Notes under the pieces: generated by a model
Seen by the model: the letters and a program-made list of their open reading frames with translations, nothing else
Told to the model about the DNA's origin: nothing
Databases searched by the model: none
Shown here: one piece after another, positions 1 to 13,269 of the stretch
How the letters are laid out: every line of letters begins with the position of its first letter
Position numbering within the stretch: the first letter of the stretch is position 1
Program-made: the position numbers and the translations under genes
Origin: Climacium dendroides
Taxonomy: Eukaryota > Streptophyta > Bryopsida > Hypnales > Climaciaceae
Length of the DNA: 64,000 bases
Assembly: GCA_950106755.1 (NCBI GenBank)
Contig: OX467092.1
Location: 2,232,001 to 2,296,000, forward strand
Direction of reading: 5' to 3'

Positions 1-1747
1 TGTATTTTTTGCCTATTTTGAGATATTGTTTAGGTTTGTAGAAATATTATTTTCTTCCTAATGGAATTTAAGAGAAGTTGTTGTGAATTTATAATATACC
101 AAGCACAAATTAGATGCCTCCAAATAAAGGTGTTTGAAAACCTCTTGTTTGCACCAAAAGATCCGTTTTAAGCCCAAATCTAGTCTACTTAGCTAGAACT
201 AATTCACGACCTTTATCCAAAATTTCAAGACAATTCTCATCACATTATTTTTGAACCTTTATTTTCTGAAAGACTATGATAAAATGACACACAAAATGAA
301 CGATATACCATAGCTTTACAAACACCTCATGACCATTTAGTTGTGTTGTGCAATAATAAAGTGCATTTAAAATTTAGTAACAAGTAAAATATAATTTAAA
401 ATATAAATGTGGCTTACAATGGCTTACCAATAATAGAGTTGACAATTGATTGTTATTTAGATAATGATCGGAGAAGCTTTTGACATTTGACTATGTGGTA
501 TTTTTGTAAGTCTAAAAACATATGAATCATGTGGCTTTGATAAAGGTCCATCACTCCAAATAACTATATTGCCAAAAACAACATCATTTAATCCTTTATA
601 GGGATTAATTGATCAACTTTTAAGCTATAATTCTAATATATAGTTGAGCTTTTTCTATCATATTTGGATGTATTTCATCCAATGCATAGAAAAATGATAT
701 AAATTTTAATACATAAAGATATATAACTATGTTTCATTTGAAGCATTTTCAAATTGCAATTTTTATTGTAAAGAGCAATGATGAAAAAAATTCATTTTTT
801 TGCATATCCACCTTTAGAATGTGTGGAAAATTTTTGGTGCTTGAAAAATACTTTAGCAAACAAAGTGGAATAGAAATTAGTATTAATGTTAATTACAATA
901 GCACTTGCTACCTACACCTTCATAGTATAGCTAGTTAAAATACCTTCAATAGACTTTTGATTCACCCTTGTGTCATAAAATAGAACATACCATTCTGGAC
1001 CCCCTTTTTATTCTCAAGGACTTTATTTGATTCAAAGCCAATTTGTTCATTATTGAATTATTCTAATGGATTCCACTCTTCTTTTCAGATATTGATGAAT
1101 TTTCATTCCTACTACTTTTGAAGATTGGTTTTAGTACATGTCTTGAAACACTAATAAATACCTACTATCCTTTCACTTCAAATATACATAAATTTAAAAA
1201 TATATATAAGATAAATTTCTTTCCACTAATTTTTTTAATCATGTATATAACAAAAATAGACAAATTTTTCAAGGTGGAAATAGGTTAGGTTACATTATAG
1301 AAAGTTAGTCTTCACCTACAAGTGTTACAATTCAACTTGGTTATTGGTTACCAAGATATAAGATAAAACCCACTAATAGTTATTTTTTCTTTTTACTTCA
1401 CCAAAAAAAATACAAAGAGATAGTTCAGTTGCATCGTTTATCTTTTGTACTTCCTTTGGTATAAATTTCAAATGGATAATGGTTAATTTATATGTTTTTG
1501 ATTAGAAATAGTTGTTAATTTCACTCCTAAAGTTAGTCTTGAAGATGACATATGGAATATTATATTACCTAAATTAAAGGAATTAGAATAGAATAATGAA
1601 AAAATTGTATTGGAAGTTGAACAACCTTTGCCTCCTATGAATTAGTATATAGTTTTGTTGGTATAACCTTAGTAAATATCAAATCGTACTACATAGTGAT
1701 ACTAATGTTTGGTTAGTAAAATTGATGTGATTGAGAAGAATAATGAC
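1..1747. other. AT-rich intergenic DNA
   Basis: No convincing coding frame, RNA gene or terminal repeat was found. The one open frame of about 70 codons (729-938) has no recognisable motif and typical AT-rich composition. Confidence 0.6.
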
Positions 1748-1750
1748 CTA

Positions 1751-1963
1751 CACTATAAGAAACCCATATTTTAGATGACAGGTCTAATTTTTAAACGGAT
1801 TTTAGATGACATCCAATGCAATAAATCCATGTTTTTATGTCAAAAAAACATCCAATGTAATATCAATGTTGATATAAAAACATAGGTTTGTGGCATTGGA
1901 CATCACCTAAAATCTGTTTTGAAAAATTAGGCTCGTCACCTAAAATACATGTTTCTTATAGTG
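1751..1963. mobile_element. CACTA-type MITE, 213 bp
   Basis: The element begins CACTATAAGAAAC and ends with the inverted form GTTTCTTATAGTG. The terminal repeats extend about 29 bp with a few mismatches (TTTTAGATGAC against GTCACCTAAAA). It is flanked by the 3-bp direct repeat CTA at 1748-1750 and 1964-1966, the target-site length of the CACTA (En/Spm) superfamily. Much of the interior is also inverted (CCAATGCAATA and similar), so the transcript could fold back. It has no coding capacity and would need a transposase in trans. A relative with the same ends lies at 42640-42844. Confidence 0.85.
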
Positions 1964-1966
1964 CTA

Positions 1967-4876
1967 GCTTGGATGTTGGTCACTTAATTTTGAATGGTGT
2001 AAACATACCTTCTATATATAAAAAAGTTATTTGTGAATTCTTGTAGGTAAACTACCCTATTCCAATCCAAACTCCCATTCTGAATATCTACAAGAAACTA
2101 CATTCCAGGTTGTTTGCATTTGAAAACATAAAATACAAATAAATGAATCATTTGCTTACTTTAGGGAGTTGATTGTACAAAACGAAGGTAATATCTTTTG
2201 TCTAGAATGGGAGAATCTACGCATTTACTTACACATTGTCATCAATTCATTCTTAGTCGACTACAAATCAATGCAAATTGATTCATTCTTGCAATAGAAG
2301 TTGGTATTGAGGTCATTATACACTAGATTGGGCATGTATTAAGTTGGACAAGGATTGGTAGAAGCCCTACAATATCTATATTTTTTACTCTAAAATGCAT
2401 ATCTACAAGCTAAAATGGGATGTCTCCAAACTATATCCTTCTATAAATTAAAACAAAATAAATAACATGAAGTCTAAAAAATAATTTTCAAATTCTAATG
2501 TCATTTTTTATTGGTTGCCTATTGCTAATTTAATCATTTGGCATTTAGACAATTCGAGAGCTTAATTAAATTTTCTTGACTTTGGCACATAGCTTTCTCT
2601 AAATTTTTTGACACTCCTCATTGTAGTAATGAATGTTTTTTTTTTTTTTTTTTTTTCTATTCATGTGTAAATGTGTTCCTTTCTCTAAACTTTCTTAAGA
2701 ATAATTTTTTGAGTATTCAGAATTGGCAACAACAAAATTTTCTTAGATTTTCAGAAATAGTTTTACAATTTTTCACATTATAGACATGTTCTAATTTTTC
2801 CCTAATTATTTACGAAACTGACCTACACCTAGGGTATATCATACTGCATTAGTCATTCTGCAATGGGGGTAACTTAGTTAATCTTACCTTTCAGCCAAGT
2901 TTGACAATACTTGCAAAATTCAAAGCCGCTCCACAAGCTGAAAATTAGAAATCATAATAATTACCGTAGATATTTGAGCACATAGTCATCTCTCTATTTA
3001 AATTTTTTTTTTTTTAAAGTTTTAAAAACAGCACTTTGGGTGTTCTATTTTCAACAAATAAATCTTATTTCCGGAAAATATTTTTTTGTGCACTTGCAGT
3101 TGTCAGTGCACAGGTGATAAGGAATTAGCTAATTGGAGCCTAAATTATAATTCAGTTGCTAAACTAATTCAAGTGGAGGGCAACGTTGTCAGTGCGGCTG
3201 CCCTGAAATGCTGGTAAATAATAATTTATATTGTGGTAAATTTAGTTCTTCTTCAGATGCGAGTTACTGGCGCTGGGTAAGGTAACTAACTATACCTAAA
3301 ATCCCACAAATAAGCAATTGGTATGGTTCCCATTATTATATTGAATTTTCTTTAACGGGGACTTGTTGGTAGTCAAAAGGGGTTTCTAGATTTTTTCAAG
3401 ATAGCCTTTTTGAGACATCGTATCAATAAGTTACGAAATTTCAAATTACTGAAAATAGGATTTAGGATAACCAAGTGTAGACTCTCATGGATAGTGGAAG
3501 TACATTTTAGGTGAGAATTTAGATTGTGTGATTTTAGAAAACAATTGAAATTAGATGTATTTATCTCATAATTTATGTATTTTCCACATGTGATAAAATT
3601 TGGAAACTTTGAATTCATATTTGGAATCATGCGCTCTAAATTAGCTAGGAACGGTGTAGAAATTAGATTAATGAAGCATAGAATAGAAGGTATTTTTTTT
3701 AAAACATGCATTGGTGAGGAAAAAATCAAGGACTTTGGGCGGATGAACGAGGAGGCTTGTTCACCCCCGCCTATTTTCAAATGGGGATGGCCTGATCAAC
3801 CTTTCACACACTCCTAACCACAATCTACAATTTGGGTACACCCAGAATTACACCTTGCCTAAATTACCACCATTGTCACTCAATATACATTTTAGAACAT
3901 CTACAATTTTAGAACATCTACCAAAAATAACTTTGACCTTTCATAACTTTTGCATGTAGTATCCAAATGTTGCATTCTTTGGTGCATTAGAGCCTCTTTT
4001 TACTTGCCAACAAAACATATGAAAAGTTGACCAGTTTAACAATAGTAACTAGGCACAATAACAAGTGGTAGTTTGGAGGTATCCATTTTACACGCCTATG
4101 ATACAAGATATGGTGTAAAGTTGTATAACCAATACATGTCTCTAAGATGCTTTAATGTGCACAAGGTAATTATTCTAGGTCATGTATGTAAGTATTTAGT
4201 ACATGTCTTAAGTTGCATTTCAAAAAGTTCAAGTATGTACAATGGACATACATTTATGTCTTAAAGTTGTCACCTTGGGTAGAGTTGAGGACATTTTAGA
4301 ACTTGTACTGATTTGTTATACACCCAAATACAAAAGCAACCCTTTCAAATTCTTAACTAAAATGTACTCCCTCATAACATGAGAGCATAGAATCAATTCT
4401 TGGGTGCATGTATGTATGATTGACACTTGAAGATTTATAGTTTATTTATGCAATGTCCTTCCAAAAAATTATAAAAAATTAATAATCATAAATTTTAATT
4501 ATCAACAAGATACAACAAGAATAAATAAAGTATAATAATAAGGACCGTGTTTAGATGATTATGAAGTCGTTTTAAATAGTAGTTATCATATCCTTTTAAT
4601 TTGTGCCTATTGTTGAATGGTTGTGATATAATGAGAATGACTAAGTCTCACCAGTGATAAAAATAAAATTAATTGTGTATGTGATATCTTATAAGGTCTT
4701 GTAAGTTTATGTGTTTATAATTACTTTGGCGCATTTACGTAGAATTGCCTTGTTTAAGTGTCTTTGGTTCTTCATTGATGAAATTTTCAAAGAACTACTC
4801 ATTGTTCCACGTTAAACATCAAAGGACCAAATGTCCGTTCAATAGGAAATTTAAACATGTTTTTATCAAGTCATGT
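1967..4876. other. AT-rich intergenic DNA
   Basis: This stretch holds a T tract at about 2638-2656 and scattered A/T runs. Two overlapping opposite-strand open frames near 3373-3817 have no motif and look like chance. I see nothing else in it. Confidence 0.55.
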
Positions 4877-4880
4877 TTTA

Positions 4881-5788
4881 CCCCCTAAAGTCCCACTGTC
4901 CATGGGGGAGATAAAATGATTTTTAGACAAATTCCTATGATCTCAATATTTAGATTAAATTTTTTTTTAAATAAAATATATTGAGTTTTTAGGAGTATAA
5001 TTTTTATTCATTTGGTGCCTAGTAGCAAAACTTATGCTACTATAAGCACAAATTTAGGACACCAAGAAACAAAAGAAATCCACAAAAATTTGAAATAAGA
5101 AAATTTTTAAAATAGTTTTTTCATAGATTGAATTTTTGTCTCTATAGAAATTTTTGGTTCATTCAATTTGGATTAGTGAAGTGAAAGTCACGGATAATCT
5201 TGTTTTGTGGCAATTAGAGCACCCTCTCAACAAAACAACATGTTGAATTTGTTTTCTACTCATTTTCACATTTTTTTTAAACAAAAATTTCCATAGGATA
5301 AACTTTGATTGTTATAACAATCTCACCATTAAAATTAATGTATTTAATTCCATCTCAAAATTATTAATCATTTTATTTTTTCTTCTATCTTGTATCTAAT
5401 TATTTTTAGCAAGTTTTCAAATAATGGAAATTATGTTGTTGCATTTTGGATTTTTTTCTTAAATTCCAAACTCAATTCTTCATAGTAAACTTTTTTAAAT
5501 TCAAAATCTTGATTGCAAAATTTTTAAGTTAAGAGGATCCAAAGTCTTATTAACTAGTTTTCTACTATTCCCAAAAAATCCCACGTTTTTTTTATTGTGA
5601 ATGTGATTATCTTGCAATCTTTGTACTCAAAGTTTTTGAAAATTCTCCCAAACACTATTGTACTAGTCTGTTACAAAATCCTATAGTTAGATAAGCAAAA
5701 AATATCATTTTTATTGTTTTTACCCTTTGCACTAAAAATGGTAATTTTGAGTTGTTTTTCATGAAAAAAAGTCTAGGGACTTTAGGGA
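4881..5788 (-). mobile_element. TTAA-flanked non-autonomous element (T1)
   Basis: The left end CCCCCTAAAGTCCCACTGTCC and the right end GGGACTTTAGGG form an inverted pair matching the ends of the elements at 36525-37486 and 39201-39771, here in reverse orientation. The right flank is TTAA (5789-5792) and the left flank is TTTA, a one-base decay. TTAA targets and CCC-type ends are typical of the piggyBac superfamily. There is no transposase, so it is a MITE-like derivative. Confidence 0.6.
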
Positions 5789-5792
5789 TTAA

Positions 5793-6905
5793 TGGCTCTC
5801 TCTACAACTAACATAAATTGTGCACACACATCTTCTTCACGATAGTGTAATTATTTTTTCCAATTGTGTTATCTAGATTAGGAGTTGAGTTTTGGGGGGC
5901 AAGGTGGTATAGGATTTGGTTGTCCCCCAAAGTAACTATGTATTAATAGTGAAAAATTTCACTCCAAGAGAAGTTAATGTTTGTTACTTCTATTTGAGTA
6001 GGGACAAAAATCCCTTTTTCTTCAAATTTCAAACATTTGAGCACTTCAATTTGTGATGTTAAATTTTCTAATATTGTTTGTGCGCATTTACATAGTATTA
6101 TAGTACAATTTTATATCATTGAATTTTTTTTAAACTTTAACAAAAAAATTTGGTCAATATCCTATTAAGTCATGGTTTTTGACATTTATTGATAAAGTGA
6201 TACGGCCTTATAGGTTAATGGACAATGAAAGTTCCTTGGAAACTTTTCAACACTACAAACATGTAATTAAATGAATCAACCATGAAAATAAGAAGTCAAT
6301 GAAATGTTAAGCAAATTCATTTCACAATATAACTTTTCAATACTTCCATTGGAGTTCCACCACTTGAACAATTTTTAAAAAAAAAATTCACTTCTTCTTT
6401 GTGATCCCATTACCATGGCACATTTTCAAAGATTTTCTAAATTTTTTTAGTAGTAGCAAGGTTGAGATCACTAGTCACTAGCACCTTCTTGAATGGTACT
6501 CCACTACTCTTTGCACATGGTTGTTTAAAGTTTTTAAACGTTTTCACCTTAACAAGATGATAGAAATTAGAAAAGTAGATTACTTTCACCACCAAAAGCA
6601 TATTACAAAAGCAACAACATAAGAAAAACATTGAAGTGCCAAGATAGTAAAAAAATTTGTTCGTATCTTTTGTCTAGAAACAATTGCTTTTCACACTTTC
6701 ATTGAAAACTTCATTGCTTGAGACAAGAAATTGAAATATTTTTCTCTTTGATATATAATCCTATGACTATGGATACACATGATTCGCTTTCAACAACTCC
6801 CGAGCCAATGATTCAAAGAGTCGCTATATTTTCATATGTGAAGAAGTTTCTTGCAAAGTGGTGAAAACGTGCCAAGAAAGCCCTCCCAAGCACAAACAAA
6901 GCGCA
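5793..6905. other. AT-rich intergenic DNA
   Basis: No gene or repeat structure recognised. The minus-strand open frame at 6437-6631 is Cys/Phe-rich chance sequence. Confidence 0.5.
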
Positions 6906-6913
6906 ACCTACTT

Positions 6914-6957
6914 CAATTCAACTCCAATTCAACTCCAATTCAACTCCAATTCAACTC
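6914..6957 (+). repeat. 11-bp tandem repeat, four units
   Basis: Four perfect head-to-tail copies of CAATTCAACTC. It marks the edge between AT-rich DNA and the GC-richer GATA-gene island. Confidence 0.9.
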
Positions 6958-7059
6958 CAGGTCAATGTTTTATAAATGTAGGAAAGACCTCTTTGACGTT
7001 TGGTTCACTTTTATTTGAATTTTACTTTACAGTAATTTTTTTGTGACTGGACAACCAAT

Positions 7060-8623
7060 TTACTAGTGACAATACAAACGAAAGAAATCAACCCCTTCCT
7101 GACCCAACTGAACCAACCCATATTCAGGGGAAGCCGTCTCGCCAGCCAATCATATCAGCCCAGTGACGCATCGCGGCGATACTCTTACCCGCCTGCACCT
7201 TTCAGGGTATCTTCCCTACGTACCTATCCGGGTTTGCGCCGAATTAATTAACTCCGGGTATCAATCTGAGACCGAGGGTCACGCGGAGAGAGAAGCGGAC
7301 CACAGTAGAGTCAGTGGAGTAAGAAAGCAAAAGGCGCAAGAAAAAGCTGAAAGCTATACTAGCCGGGGGTGAGAGCGCGGTTGGCTAGTTCGGCTGTCAG
7401 TGTAGCCAGGGCGCGGAGCTTTGCCGGATTTGGAAGGCTGGTTGCTGGCCAGTTGGTAGTAACTTCGCTAGAGAGCAAGCTTGAAATCAAGCGCAAGCAT
7501 GGAGGGGCTATAATTGTGCGAGCTCTCGGCGCTCCGACGCGCTTTGCAGCACAATTCCAGGGCCACCAAGTCGTGTCGACTGCCATTTCTGTCTCGTTGC
7601 TCGTAGTAGCAGCGTAAAAATAAACAACCGAAATCCTCCGTCGCTTGCTCGGTATAGCTCCTGCCCGGCCATGCCCGTGACCGCAGTGAGGAAATTGCTC
7701 CCCCCCGGCGGCAGAGTAGTAGTGAGTGAGCGAGAGAGACCGACCAGTCTTGCTTGTATGTAACGCTCTGAAAGAAAGAACGCGCAAGGGAGTCGTCGTA
7801 GTGTGTGCGTGAAACGACTAGAATTCGTCGTCGTGTGACGAGGGTTCACGTTGTAGTATGTACTGGCCTTCTCTCCCGCATCTTTTTGTTTTGCCTGGCC
7901 TTCGAGCTGCTGGAGTGCACTCGCATCGTTGTACTGTCGCTTCTTCTACTCTGTTTTCCTCACTCCAACGACTAAAAGAGCCGTGAGTTTCTGCGTGTGC
8001 TCGAATTTGTCGAACCAAAACCGCAGCTCGCAGGAATGCTCATATCAGTACTTCACGAATTTCACATTGAGCGTGCGAAATTGTGTTCTCGCTTCTAAAT
8101 ATTGTGCTGAAAGAAAAAGAAACAAAAACATCAAAAACAGAGATTGTAAGTGTTAGAGAGAGTTCTTCTTGGAGTCGGTGCTTGTGAGAGAGACAGGTTC
8201 ACTCATTGCACATTTTGCACCCGAGCTTGGGAAATTGTGTTCGCACTTTTAATTTATTGTACTGAAAGAAAAAAGAAAAAAAGAAAGACGAAGATTGTAA
8301 GTGAGAGGGAGAGTTCTTTTTGGAGTCGGCTTTGTTTTGAAGTCATTCTTGGTGAAGGTGAATTGAGGTGGCTGTGCTTAGAATTGTGAAGATCATCGAG
8401 GGAGAGAGAACGAGAGAATGCTGTGTAGTTGAACGATCTGTGAACATACTGAAAGTGAAGCAGAGCTACAGAATTGGAAGAGAGAGGTGTCCTGAAAAAA
8501 CTCCAATAATGTCCTTTGCGACAGTGAGGTGCTAGTAGGCTCGCTGGAGTATATTTTGAAGCTTGGAGGGTTGTGATTATTGGAAGGGAGCATTAGAGAG
8601 TCAGAAGTGGTAGAGAGGCGAAA
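7060..8623 (+). promoter_or_regulatory. Promoter and long 5' leader of the GATA gene
   Basis: GC content rises sharply at about 7.1 kb and stays high to the start codon. The stretch contains purine-rich (GAGA) and pyrimidine tracts and several short upstream open frames (for example 7929-8156 and 8150-8389) ahead of the main ATG. That would predict poor scanning unless an intron removes them. GTAAGT donor-like sites occur twice inside the tandem duplication near 8146 and 8296. No transcription start can be fixed; CTATAATT near 7508 is a weak TATA candidate. Role inferred from position and composition. Confidence 0.5.
8040..8345 (+). repeat. 154-bp tandem duplication in the GATA leader
   Basis: Two diverged direct copies lie head to tail. 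Each has GAAATTGTGTTC (8077 and 8231), then TATTGTxCTGAAAGAAAAA, then AGATTGTAAGTG, then GAGAGTTCTTxTTGGAGTCGG. The offset between matching points is 154 bp. Each copy carries its own GTAAGT donor-like site and a purine-rich block, so the duplication could change leader splicing or uORF content. Confidence 0.8.
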
Positions 8624-10709
8624 ATGGTTGCTCCGTATATCATCGCTGGTTCTTTCGCGGAGGTTGAGAAGCCTGCACTGCCGGAGGTCTTCCACATTGA
8701 CGACCTGTTAGACTTCAGTTGCGAGGACATTGGAGGTCCGATAGTCGGCGGGGAGTTGCAACTTTCTGGCGTGACGGTGGAGAGCTCTGTGAATGGCGGA
8801 GAGGCGAGCATTTCGTCTTCCATGGAAGTTAAAAGCGAGCTAGTAGAGCCTGCAGCTTTGGAAGACATTGAAGTGAAGACAGACCTCTGCGTGCCAGTAA
8901 GTCTCAATTTCGATGTTCTTGCGCATACGAGTCATTTTGAAACAAGAATCCGCCTAATTCTGAATTTAAAGTCAAGTTCGTGTCTCGCTTGTCCGACATA
9001 GCTGATTACGCAGTATATGAACGTATGCTGGTATAATTCTCGGTGATATTTCAATGCTTTGGACTCTGCCTGTCCAATGCTACATTTTACATTAATGGCG
9101 TGCTTCGCCAACTGCCTTGTGGTGGCATTGTCTAGAGTTTCGTTTCAGTCTGCATTGTCCAGGACCGATTTTCTTTTAAACCCGCAGGATTTTCTAACTT
9201 CAGAGCCAAATGGAAGAGTAGAAGTTCCTACTCGCTCGCAGCTCACTTTACTTTCACTTGTCAATGATTGTCGTACTTGACATTGTTATGAGCTTTCGAA
9301 TTAATTGAATTCCTATTTTCACCTGTTTGCAATGTTGTTTAATCGAGTTCACAATATTGCTTCAATTTGGAGAAGTTATCGTTTTGTTCGGTCGACTCTG
9401 TTGAAACACTTCGTCAATCGAACCGTGGATCTCTTTTTGATTAAATAGCTCTGTGAGAAGTACTTAACTAAGAGAAAAAAACGGGTTACTCCTTGAATTC
9501 ATATAATTAGTCTTAAGTTTTGCTTTTCGATTATATTGTGTCCTCTGCAATGCTGAATCTCATCTTACCGTGCTCAATTTTGTGCAGTGTGATGATCTGG
9601 CCGACCTCGAGTGGCTCTCGTCGTTCGTGGAAGACTCATTTACGATGGTGGACACTCCGGAGGTTTTTTCAGCATATGGCGGTTTTGCGTCCGCTAAACG
9701 TAACAACGAGCGGACGCCTTGCACGAAACTCAGCGATCCTTACCAAGAATCAAGCCCAGTCTCAGTTCTGGAGAATAGTGCGACATCCTCGGAACTCACT
9801 GCGCAAGATTACAGAGATGTATCAGTACCAGGGAGAGCGCGAAGCAAGAGGTCGCGGACAGGTGTTCGGATTTGGAATTCTACAATTCTTCCCACGAGCT
9901 CCTCTATGAACAGCTTCGAGTCGATGGGGGCCGACTCATACGCCATGTCCTATTCGCCTATCGAGTCGGAAGATGCCTCCCGCGAGAGTACGGTAGATGC
10001 TGTGGAGCAAGAGGACGAGGACTCACAAAGCTCGAAGCGGTACAAGCTCACGAACAGCAGTCAAAATCAGAACCAGAGCAGTATGAATATCAACAGCAAT
10101 AGCAATAGCCACAGTCACAGCAAGGGGAGGAAAAAGAATCAGGACAACGCTCAGCCGTGGCGGTGCATGCATTGTCAAACCCAGCGCACACCTCAATGGA
10201 GGACAGGTCCAATGGGACCGAAGACATTGTGTAATGCGTGTGGGGTGCGTTACAAATCAGGAAGGTTGCTTCCCGAGTACAGACCCGCTGGGTCTCCGAC
10301 TTACGTTGCCTCGAAGCATTCTCACTCGCACAAGAAAGTCCTGGAAATGAGACGCGAGCGTGAACTGAGAGGGCATCAACCAGGGCATCACGTGCACCAG
10401 CAATCACTTCACGGTGCAACCCCTCTGCGTGAGAAGTCGAACAACCACAAGGAGCAGGGAGTGAAGACCTCCACTTTCGAGCACGTTAAATCCGAGTATC
10501 AGAGCTATGGATCGAAACCCTTGGAGATGCAGAAATGTTTTTCGAAGCCGTTAGAATTGCCTCGGCCAATCAAGCTGGACCTGCCAAAGTACGAAAACAA
10601 CAACATGGAGTTTTCGAAGTGCTTGACAAGTACGACAGCCGTTCTTGGATCCAGGTTGGAATTCGACATCGATGACAATAGTATGAGGGACAGCATTAGG
10701 GGTTTGTAA
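8624..10709 (+). CDS. Class-A plant GATA zinc-finger transcription factor, two exons
   Basis: Exon 1 is 8624-8896 and ends at a GTAAGT donor; exon 2 is 9588-10709, after a TTTTGTGCAG acceptor, and ends in TAA. The phase-0 join gives 464 residues. The N-terminal part is acidic, with [10 protein letters not shown] near residue 20 and the motif [18 protein letters not shown] directly after the splice; both are conserved in plant class-A GATA factors. A Ser/Asn/His-rich linker precedes one type IV finger, C-X2-C-X18-C-X2-C, with cysteines at residues 284, 287, 306 and 309. The basic tail [18 protein letters not shown] follows. The protein should be nuclear and bind WGATAR sites. The start sits in a good context (AAAATGG) and begins the conserved region. 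It is longer than many angiosperm members because of linker and C-terminal extensions. Family certain; orthology not assigned. Confidence 0.93.
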
Positions 10710-12540
10710 AAGCCCTAGGAAGAAAACCACGAAAAAAAGATTTAGCTGGGTGAATGCATATATATTCTTTTGGGGACGTTATGAAGAGACATGTACATGG
10801 GAAATAGTATCAGACACAGAAAATTGAGTCTTAGAAGATCCAGAGTCGATCAATTGAACTCTCCCCCCCCCTCCCCCCCCTACTAGTGCCCCCTGATTTT
10901 GCTATTAGTGTTACGGATCGGCAAGAGTGTTATTAGCTCGTTGTGAAATTGGCAACGGTTTGTAGATGATGATTCGGACAGGAGGCACTTCTCTGTCAAT
11001 GCCCTGTAGTAGCAGCAGCAATTCAATTGAATTTCGTGATTTTGGGTCTAACTCACTTACCGACGAGAAGAAGTATGCTGGATGTAATTTATTGGCCCCT
11101 TTTTTCCTTGCATTCTGATGTTGCAAGGAAGGTGGATATTTTGTATGATGTTACCATATCACGAGAATTCAACGTGGATTGGAGGACTCGCGCAGACGAA
11201 CGTCGGCTGGTTGATTTTGTGTACACGCGCTTGACTGTTAACATGAACAGGGACTACATGGAATACGACGACCCGCAAGTAGAAGTTGGAACCCAATGTC
11301 GTTCTGGTAACGTGCCCATGGGTAACAGAAACTGGTTTGATGGTAAGGGAGGGACCAGTAGTATGTTCTTCTGGCTGGGACCAGGAGCTGCGTGGGCCCT
11401 GTTCTGATAATGAGCTCCAGTGGAAGCTCTTACAGTCGCCTGCTCCTCTCATGTTCTTGGTCTGGGGACGCTCATGAAGGGATTCTTTCTGTGGCAGAGG
11501 GAGGTCCCACCCCACACCCGTCCCAACATCAACGAGTACTCCATGGTGGCAGACTCGGCAAGCTAGCAAGCTAGCAAAATCCATTGAGTGGTACCGTCTC
11601 CATTGTTGCTCCTGACTCTGTCTGACTGTTATGTGTTCTGGCAGGGATCAATACAACTACTGCTGCAGTGTAGACGAACAGTATCATGGAGGAAGAACAT
11701 GATAGTGGGACAATATTGTAGAGGGGCCCGCTGTGCAAACCTGTCTTTCTCACAAGTAAAAGCACACTGCGAGGAAACTTTCCATCCATTTCTGGGAAAG
11801 ATTCCCAAGGCGAATTAGAATGTCGAGTGTGCCGTAAAATTCCCGGGATCACTCGAGTAACGGGGGAAATGTAACGAACTTCTTATATTCATTGATTTAG
11901 TGGCTTATTATGTTTGTCATTGAGGAACTCTTCATCATGGTTGGAAACCATCAACAAAAACCTCATAACAGTCCAGCTATACAAAAATCTTCTTCTCATC
12001 ACCCTCTCTAAAACATATCCTGAGGTGTATACCCATGATCAAACAACTTCCATGCCAAGTGTTCAGGGGGGGCATAAGAGTCCTACCCACATCGGAATCC
12101 TCCCAAGCGACCCCACTAAACACCGTTTTCGGGAGCACACATACCGGCCACTCCATCACCCTCCCCCACCACCACCACCACCACCGGTATACCTACCTGT
12201 TTCCATTATCTCAGGACTCCGGAGCTCCGAATCCTGACCGACAATGGGGGACCCGACCCCTCTCTAGAAAAAGCAGAAAAAGTAGCCATCATTGCCCTCC
12301 TGGCTGTTCCTCCCTCCCCACCCCGGCTTCCATTCACTTCTCCCTTCCATTTTATAATATATAGATAGAGCAAAAGCAAGCCACAGTGGCCCTCCCTGCC
12401 TGGAGAGCATCCCCAGCCGTGACTGAATTCACGCCCCGCCTCACGAATCCAGCTGGGCTCCCAAATTACTCATTCAGTCGGAAGCTGCAGCCAGGCCGGT
12501 AATAATAACTTCACTTCATAATAAGCTTAATAAAAACAAC
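10710..12540 (+). other. 3' flank of the GATA gene, probably including its 3' UTR
   Basis: No conserved coding frame. The stretch includes a C tract at about 10862-10881, a short CTAGCAAG duplication near 11560-11575 and a CCA microsatellite at about 12165-12186. Open frames here are short, lack motifs and overlap on both strands. A poly(A)-like AATAAA lies near 12530, too far away to assign with confidence. Confidence 0.45.
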
Positions 12541-12554
12541 AATAATAAGAATAA

Positions 12555-13160
12555 GCTTGGCTGCTTCTCCCTCAACCCAACCGAACGGAGGGCCGGAGCC
12601 CACCCCCCGAAAGAATATTAATTGTCAGTGGAACTGCTCCAGCAATTTAGGAGAAGGGCCCGGGTGGGTAGCCTGGGCCGGGTCGGGTCTGGGTGGGGTC
12701 TGGGCTGGGCCGGGTCGGGCGTGGGTGGGGCGATTGCTGGCCCCTCCAATAATGGCATTTGAGCAGAATTCTGGGCCTGGGCCCTTGCTTTCCCCCAATA
12801 ATGGAATTTGAGCAGAATTCTGGGCCTGCTGGAGTGCTGCTGGCTGGCGTTCAAGTGGAAGAGCTGCAAACGGGCGCACTAGGGTCCCCCCCCCGCCCCC
12901 CTGAGGCTGAGGCCCCCCTCCCTCACTCAATCGGGTCGGGCCGGGCCGGGGCTGGGCTGCAAGGGGAATAATGAAGGGGGGCTGCCAGTTGGCAGCAGAG
13001 TTCATAATCGTTTGGGGCAGGGAACTGAAGTCCCAATCAAGGGGGGTTCAGGGGACGGGGGGGACCCAACGCACCCAACTGAAGGCACGAAACGGAGGGG
13101 CTGCATTATTTAGGGGTTGGGGTTGGGGTCTCGGGGAGGGGTGGTAATCACAATGATTTG
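12555..13160. other. GC-rich low-complexity block with a short duplication
   Basis: Runs of GGGT, GGGC and GGGTCGGG (about 12655-12735) and C-rich runs (about 12885-12960) dominate, giving quadruplex-like G clusters on both strands. A segment of about 50 bp with AATAATGGxATTTGAGCAG and GAATTCTGGGCCTG occurs twice in tandem (about 12748 and 12797). Pro/Gly/Ala-rich open frames on both strands reflect composition and are not called as genes. Confidence 0.6.
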
Positions 13161-13269
13161 AAGAGTCAACCTGATGCCCGGATATGTTCTAGGACGGGAG
13201 GCAATTGGGGGGAGAGGAAGGAATTGAGTGGCTTTTGGGAAAAGAAGTGCACTTTGCTAGCTAGCATTT

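Noticed and set aside
3373..3817. Overlapping open frames on both strands
   Set aside because: No domain, AT-driven composition, and neither strand shows splice or start context.
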